Source: Ignavibacteriota bacterium | GTDB lineage: Bacteria > Bacteroidota > Ignavibacteria > Kapaibacteriales > UBA2268 | Length of the DNA: 54,351 nucleotides | NCBI GenBank assembly: GCA_016219595.1 | Contig: JACRLY010000078.1 | Location: forward strand, 1 to 54,351 | Reading direction: 5' to 3' | Translations under genes and position numbers: made by a program | Notes under the pieces: model-generated | Databases searched by the model: none | Seen by the model: only the letters and a program-made list of their open reading frames with translations | Told to the model about the DNA's origin: nothing | Shown: piece by piece, positions 49,564-54,351 of the stretch | Position numbering within the stretch: the first letter of the stretch is position 1 | Layout: the number at the start of each line of letters is the position of its first letter

Positions 49564-50259
49564 TTAACTCCTAAGCTTCATTTTAATTCTCTCAATTGTT
49601 TTTTCATCGTTTAACTCTTTCAAAGCATCCTTTGTAATCCATTTTGCCGGTTTGGAATCCGGTTATTTTGAAATGATTATATTACAAATTTCTACAGCTT
49701 GTTTATTCAAATCTAAATTTCTTTTCCCGATTTGTCTTAATGCCCAATTAACAGCTTTTTTAACATAGTTCCTTTCATCATTTGATGAATTAATTATCAA
49801 TGGGAAAAATTGTATAAATTGTTCATTTTTAGAATTTTTATCATGAAATGCAAGCGATGCCATCAATGCAAAACCAGCCCTTTTTTCAAATTCCGGTTTT
49901 CTCTTGCTCCATTTCACAGCTTTGTTAAATGCAAAATCTGTTTTATCTATCAAATTCATCATTAACTGGTCGCAAACATCCCATGAGTCAAGGTCTTTAA
50001 TCCAGTTTTCAATTTGTTTGATACTTACTTCTTTAGGATTATCAATTAGTGCTGCTAATATCCTTGCTTCATGAATACCACTGTCCCATAATTCTAATGC
50101 AAGTTCATGATTTTTGCCGATTTCTTTAGCTATTTTTCTGAGTGTTGTTACAGATATGCCAAGAGTCCCATTTGAATTAATTCCAAACCGAGCCATTCCC
50201 TCTATATTTTTAGGATTTCTTAATAATTTGAGTTTCTTAATTATTTCCTGATAATTCAT
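49564..50259 (-). pseudogene. AlkD-like DNA alkylation repair protein interrupted by in-frame UAA at 49663-49665
   Basis: ...FAFNKAVKWSKRKPEFEKRAGFALMA...NYVKKAVNWALRQIGKRNLDLNKQAVEICNIIISK-(TAA)-PDSKPAKWITKDALKELNDEKTIERIKMKLRS-TAA; uninterrupted portion is 49663-50259. Confidence 0.72.
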
Positions 50260-50359
50260 AATTTTGAAAAATTGTTTAGAATATTTTTTCTAATTTAATT
50301 ATGAAACTTTTCAAAATGAAAACTCGTAATTAAAATTTATAATTGATTTATGGTGGATT

Positions 50360-53221
50360 ATGCCGAATCTCGAAAAAAATCCTAACTTTTTCAGACTATT
50401 GATAATTTCAATAGCTTCTTTTCTTATCATTATTTCTACTTTAAGTTTTATTCGTTCCGTTACCTCAACTACAGACGAGAATCAATGGATAACACTTCCT
50501 GCTATTTTATATATTACAAATGAACTACAGTCTGAAGTATCAGACACTAATAGCAATGATAACACAAAATTTACAAATGTAAAAATTGGACATTTACTGA
50601 GAGATATAAACGGGATAAAAATCAGCGATACTGTTCAATTACGTAAGGCTTTGGGGTCTTTTAAAGATAATGATTTACTAACTCTTGGAATTATTAATAA
50701 TATACTTCCGATTAAATATTATCAAGTGAAAGTTACAAAAAGTAAATTACCTCAAAAATTTATTTACCAACTTCCCTCAAATGTGTTGATTGTAAGTGTA
50801 TTTAAAGATGGTGGTTCCTATCGTGCAGGTTTGAAAGAAGGTGATTTCATATTATCAATAAATAGTATTACATTTAAGGATGGATTTGACGCTGATAAAT
50901 ATCTTAGATTAAATAATAGTGAAGATGTTCTTCATTATAAAGTGTTACGGAATAATCAAATAATTGAATGTGATGTTGAACTTGCAAAAATTGGCGTATC
51001 ATTCAGCTACCTGTTGATTCTATTCGTTAGTTTTATCTATTATGCATTCGGATTATTCATCGGAGTGAAAAAACCAGGGATTCAGGCTGCAAGGCTAATA
51101 AGTATTTCATTTATTCTTATGGGATTTTTGATTTATAACGGTATAGAAGGAAGATATTTTTTAGATTATGATATACTTACAGTCTTACAATTTTTAACAC
51201 TATCAGTTTGTGCTGCTATCGGTTTACCCCTGATAATTAAGCATCTTCTTTATTTCCCGAAAGAACTTACAGACTTGATTAGGAAACAATGGATCTGGAT
51301 TATTCCATTTATTATAGGTGGAATTTATTTCATTTCATCAAATATATTTTATATTTTCTTTTTGAATATCAGTAATACTTCCCAATATTCAAAGTTTTTC
51401 CTAATCTATGCTCTAACAATGATTTTATTTGGAGTAGTAATAAGCATTATCTTCAGGAAATATACAACAAAAGAATCAAAAAAAATAAGCCGCTTCATTC
51501 GTTATACTTTCTTTTTCATGCTGGTCTGTTTTGTTTATTCTGCTTTTTTCGAAAGAATTTATACTTTGATTTTTGAAACCCAATACCTTAGAATGGCACT
51601 GTTCCCTGAGATTTTACCGATTGCATTCCTTTTAATTCCTTTAGCATATATTTATACTATCGGCAAGTATTCTTTACTTGATATGACAATTCGGGTACCA
51701 AAAAACATACAGTACATGTTATTATCTTCACTTTGGAAATTAGTGTTTTTTTGTATAATTCTTTTGGGAATCTGGGGACTGTCAAACTGGAAATTTAATT
51801 TTCCGAACATTAAGCTGACCGGAACTTCTCTAACTGTTTTAAATTCTCCTTTGAGTCCCGAATTGCAGGATGTTTACAGTAAGATGCTCATAATTCTTAT
51901 TTCACTATTTGGAGTTTTTGTTTTCTGGTTACTCAATAAAGGATTTAAAAATTTATTAGACAAGAAATTTTATAGGCTAAGATTTGATTACCGCCGTGCT
52001 GCAACTGAATTTTCAGAAATATTTAATAAAGGTACAATTTCGGAACTTTCTGCCAGTATTTCCAAAGAATTGAAAGAGCTTTATCATTTGAAAAGAATAG
52101 GAGTAATTCTCTTTAAGAATGAAGAAACTGTCATTGCCCAGGATTACTTAGGATTTGATTATAAACAATTTTTTGACTTGTGCAAAGAATCAGGTAAGAA
52201 GCTGTCTGAGACAATTAAAGAATTTCATGGTGAGTTCAGAATTGAATATTTGTATGAACCTATCAAAACTATTTTTCACGAATATAAATTTTGTTATGTT
52301 GTACCAATCAGGTCTAAGGATAAAGTCGAAGGTGCAGTTTTGCTAGGAGAAAAATTGAGTGAAAAATCATTCACCAGGGAAGATTTCAATTTACTGAATG
52401 CAATACTCTCCCAGGCATCGATAGCTATTGAAAATACATTTTTAGTTGAAGATTGCACACTCCAGGAAAGATTAAAGCATGAATTGGAAATAGCCCGGAG
52501 AATTCAGATTGCTTCACTTCCTCAGAAAGTACCTCAGGTTAGGGGACTTGATATTTCAGGAGTTTCCAATCCTGCACTTGAAGTAGGAGGCGATTTCTTT
52601 GATTTTTTAAACGGCAAACCGGATGAAATAACTGTAATTGTTGGAGATGTAAGTGGAAAAGGAACTTCTGCGGCTTTATATATGTCTAAAATACAAGGAA
52701 TTCTCAGGACTTTGAATGAATTCATGTTAAATCCTAGAGATTTATTCATAAGGGCTAATCAGTTATTATATAAATACCTTGAAAAAGATACTTTTGTTAC
52801 TGTAGTTGCTGCTAAATTTGATTCAAAATATAGGAAAGTGAAAATTGCACGAGCCGGACACCTTCCAATTTATTATTATAAATCCTTAGATTCTTCCGTT
52901 GAAAAAATACTTCCGAAAGGAATTTTATTAGGCAAAAGTAAAAATGAAATATTCGATGAAAATATTGAAGAAATTCAATTGAATTATCATCCCGGGGATG
53001 TTTTCCTATTTATTTCTGATGGTGTTATCGAAGCCAGGAATAACAGATTCGATGACTTTGATGAAATGAGATTAATGGATACATTCAAAAAAAATATTGA
53101 AAATAACTCAGAAAAAATCAGGGACAATATCGTTGATACAGTTTCTGATTTTTCTAATGAAGTTGAACCTTACGATGACCTGACAATTGTCGTTGTAAAA
53201 GCTAAGGTTTCTATTGATTGA
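50360..53221 (+). CDS. Membrane PP2C/SpoIIE (RsbU-like) serine phosphatase with PDZ-like and GAF-like domains
   Basis: LPSNVLIVSVFKDGGSYRAGLKEGDFILSINS (PDZ), many TM segments, GAF-like region, ARRIQIASLPQKVPQVRGLDISGVSNPALEVGGDFFDFL...VIVGDVSGKGTSAALYMSKIQG. Confidence 0.92.
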   Translation: MPNLEKNPNFFRLLIISIASFLIIISTLSFIRSVTSTTDENQWITLPAILYITNELQSEVSDTNSNDNTKFTNVKIGHLLRDINGIKISDTVQLRKALGSFKDNDLLTLGIINNILPIKYYQVKVTKSKLPQKFIYQLPSNVLIVSVFKDGGSYRAGLKEGDFILSINSITFKDGFDADKYLRLNNSEDVLHYKVLRNNQIIECDVELAKIGVSFSYLLILFVSFIYYAFGLFIGVKKPGIQAARLISISFILMGFLIYNGIEGRYFLDYDILTVLQFLTLSVCAAIGLPLIIKHLLYFPKELTDLIRKQWIWIIPFIIGGIYFISSNIFYIFFLNISNTSQYSKFFLIYALTMILFGVVISIIFRKYTTKESKKISRFIRYTFFFMLVCFVYSAFFERIYTLIFETQYLRMALFPEILPIAFLLIPLAYIYTIGKYSLLDMTIRVPKNIQYMLLSSLWKLVFFCIILLGIWGLSNWKFNFPNIKLTGTSLTVLNSPLSPELQDVYSKMLIILISLFGVFVFWLLNKGFKNLLDKKFYRLRFDYRRAATEFSEIFNKGTISELSASISKELKELYHLKRIGVILFKNEETVIAQDYLGFDYKQFFDLCKESGKKLSETIKEFHGEFRIEYLYEPIKTIFHEYKFCYVVPIRSKDKVEGAVLLGEKLSEKSFTREDFNLLNAILSQASIAIENTFLVEDCTLQERLKHELEIARRIQIASLPQKVPQVRGLDISGVSNPALEVGGDFFDFLNGKPDEITVIVGDVSGKGTSAALYMSKIQGILRTLNEFMLNPRDLFIRANQLLYKYLEKDTFVTVVAAKFDSKYRKVKIARAGHLPIYYYKSLDSSVEKILPKGILLGKSKNEIFDENIEEIQLNYHPGDVFLFISDGVIEARNNRFDDFDEMRLMDTFKKNIENNSEKIRDNIVDTVSDFSNEVEPYDDLTIVVVKAKVSID

Positions 53222-53294
53222 AAATAACTTGAATTTTATTAAATTGAGAACAAATTTGACAAATAATTTATTATTCACCTTTTTATAGGATTAT

Positions 53295-54173
53295 ATGAAA
53301 TTATTTATTTACATTATTTCAGGTATACTATTTTTACATTTCATTTCTAATGCTCAGGATAAATCTGAGTTTTGGAATGAGTATTATGAAACAGATTCAA
53401 TGGCAGTATTATCAGATGAATATCCTACCATTGAATTGAACTATGGATTGGGAATACCCAGATTCAGAAATGACTATATTGATAAAAGTTTTGCCGATGT
53501 TAGTGGTGCTGATATAAAACTCGGCTTTACAAAAAAGAAAATCGATTTATACAATCAATTTGCAATGAGTTATAAATTTACATATTTCCTTCTCGGTACT
53601 GTAACATCGGATTGGAATTCCGATGTGAAAAACGGTAATAATTTGCAATCAAATGTATGGAGAATCGGTTTGGGATTGAGCCGCGGCTATGGTTATAATA
53701 TTTCTGAAGGTAGTTATTTTGTACTGTTTAACACAGGAAATACTTTTTGGAGTAAAATTAATTTCAAGGATAAAAATAATCAATCGGCTTTAACAAACAA
53801 TGAATTAAAGATTTATGATGACGGTAAATTAAGGTTCTGTCAGTCATTCGAATCAGGATTTAAATATCAGCCATTTTATCCTATTTCGGTTGGAGCTTCT
53901 TATGAAAGAATTATTGTTTACCCTAGATTTATGACATGGTATTGGCTTGGTAACCAGGCATTAACAAGTTTAGGACAGAGTTCGATAGAATATTTTACTC
54001 ATAAAATAGCTAAAGCCTCACCGGGAGCAGGACCCATAGTTCATTTCATATTAATAACAGCTTATAATTGGGGTTCTTACGAATTAAGAAAGAAAAATAT
54101 GGATTGGCCCTTCAATACTGCTACTCCATTAATGTATGATAATTGGAAATTCGGACTAACCTTCGCTTTCTAA
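53295..54173 (+). CDS. Putative outer-membrane beta-barrel protein
   Basis: Signal peptide; alternating aromatic strands; terminal WKFGLTFAF. Confidence 0.6.
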   Translation: MKLFIYIISGILFLHFISNAQDKSEFWNEYYETDSMAVLSDEYPTIELNYGLGIPRFRNDYIDKSFADVSGADIKLGFTKKKIDLYNQFAMSYKFTYFLLGTVTSDWNSDVKNGNNLQSNVWRIGLGLSRGYGYNISEGSYFVLFNTGNTFWSKINFKDKNNQSALTNNELKIYDDGKLRFCQSFESGFKYQPFYPISVGASYERIIVYPRFMTWYWLGNQALTSLGQSSIEYFTHKIAKASPGAGPIVHFILITAYNWGSYELRKKNMDWPFNTATPLMYDNWKFGLTFAF

Positions 54174-54197
54174 AAATATTAAGTATTAAATATATAG

Positions 54198-54240
54198 ATG
54201 TCATCCCGAATAAATCCAAGGGATGACATTTTTTTTAAAT
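54198..54240 (+). terminator. Rho-independent terminator
   Basis: ATGTCATCCC...GGGATGACAT then TTTTTTTT. Confidence 0.9.
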
Positions 54241-54335
54241 GAAATCATACATATTACTATAGAGTAATAATAATTTATCTACTAATTCGTAATTTTGTAT
54301 AATTCGTTTACACAACTTGAAAAATTGGAGATTAA

Positions 54336-54351
54336 ATGTCAGAACATCATA
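54336..54351 (+). CDS. Start of a truncated CDS (MSEHH...) running off the window
   Basis: ATG after TTGGAGATTAA, with a TAATTTTG promoter-like motif at 54290. Confidence 0.5.

Noticed and set aside
33470-50259. Stop-codon reassignment as explanation for the two in-frame stops
   Set aside because: Many intact neighbours terminate normally at TAG (gcvPA, ftsB-like, M64 peptidase, hpnE) and TAA, and the two interrupting stops differ.
1-54351. Defence island, toxin-antitoxin, prophage, transposon or biosynthetic cluster
   Set aside because: No transposase, integrase, nuclease-helicase, TA pair, NRPS/PKS or RiPP-like genes recognised; the content is mostly core housekeeping.

Overview
The window is AT-rich housekeeping chromosome, probably from the Bacteroidota / Ignavibacteriota / Kapabacteria (FCB) radiation. 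Supporting signs are a T9SS-type C-terminal sorting domain, a DUF5683 protein, a BamA-like protein and TTTG-N19/20-TAnnTTTG promoters. I recognise about 40 protein-coding genes, one tRNA-Leu(UAG) and a class A-like RNase P RNA. The genes include tig-clpP-clpX-rplU-rpmA, nusA-infB-rbfA-truB-ribF-rpsO-pnp, ppdK, der, coaBC, rpsD, queC, sodB, gcvPA and hpnE. I see no CRISPR array, prophage, transposon or classical defence island. The strongest unusual signals are: (1) two genes interrupted by an in-frame stop the ORF track hides, namely an envelope protein with UAG directly after its signal peptide (33902-33904) and an AlkD-like gene with UAA before its conserved-looking C-terminus (49663-49665); (2) a DUF1848 protein with a radical-SAM-like CxxxCxxC motif at its C-terminus; (3) a trigger factor with a His-rich tail encoded by a hexanucleotide repeat; (4) a protein whose second half is about 73% Asp/Glu with regularly spaced Phe; (5) a kelch protein with three modules at exactly 588-bp spacing; (6) a hairpin plus T-run at the predicted transcript start of a nusA operon that lacks rimP; (7) a PDZ-PDZ-multiTM-GAF-PP2C sensor phosphatase. 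All family names are from reading the sequence; no database search was run.
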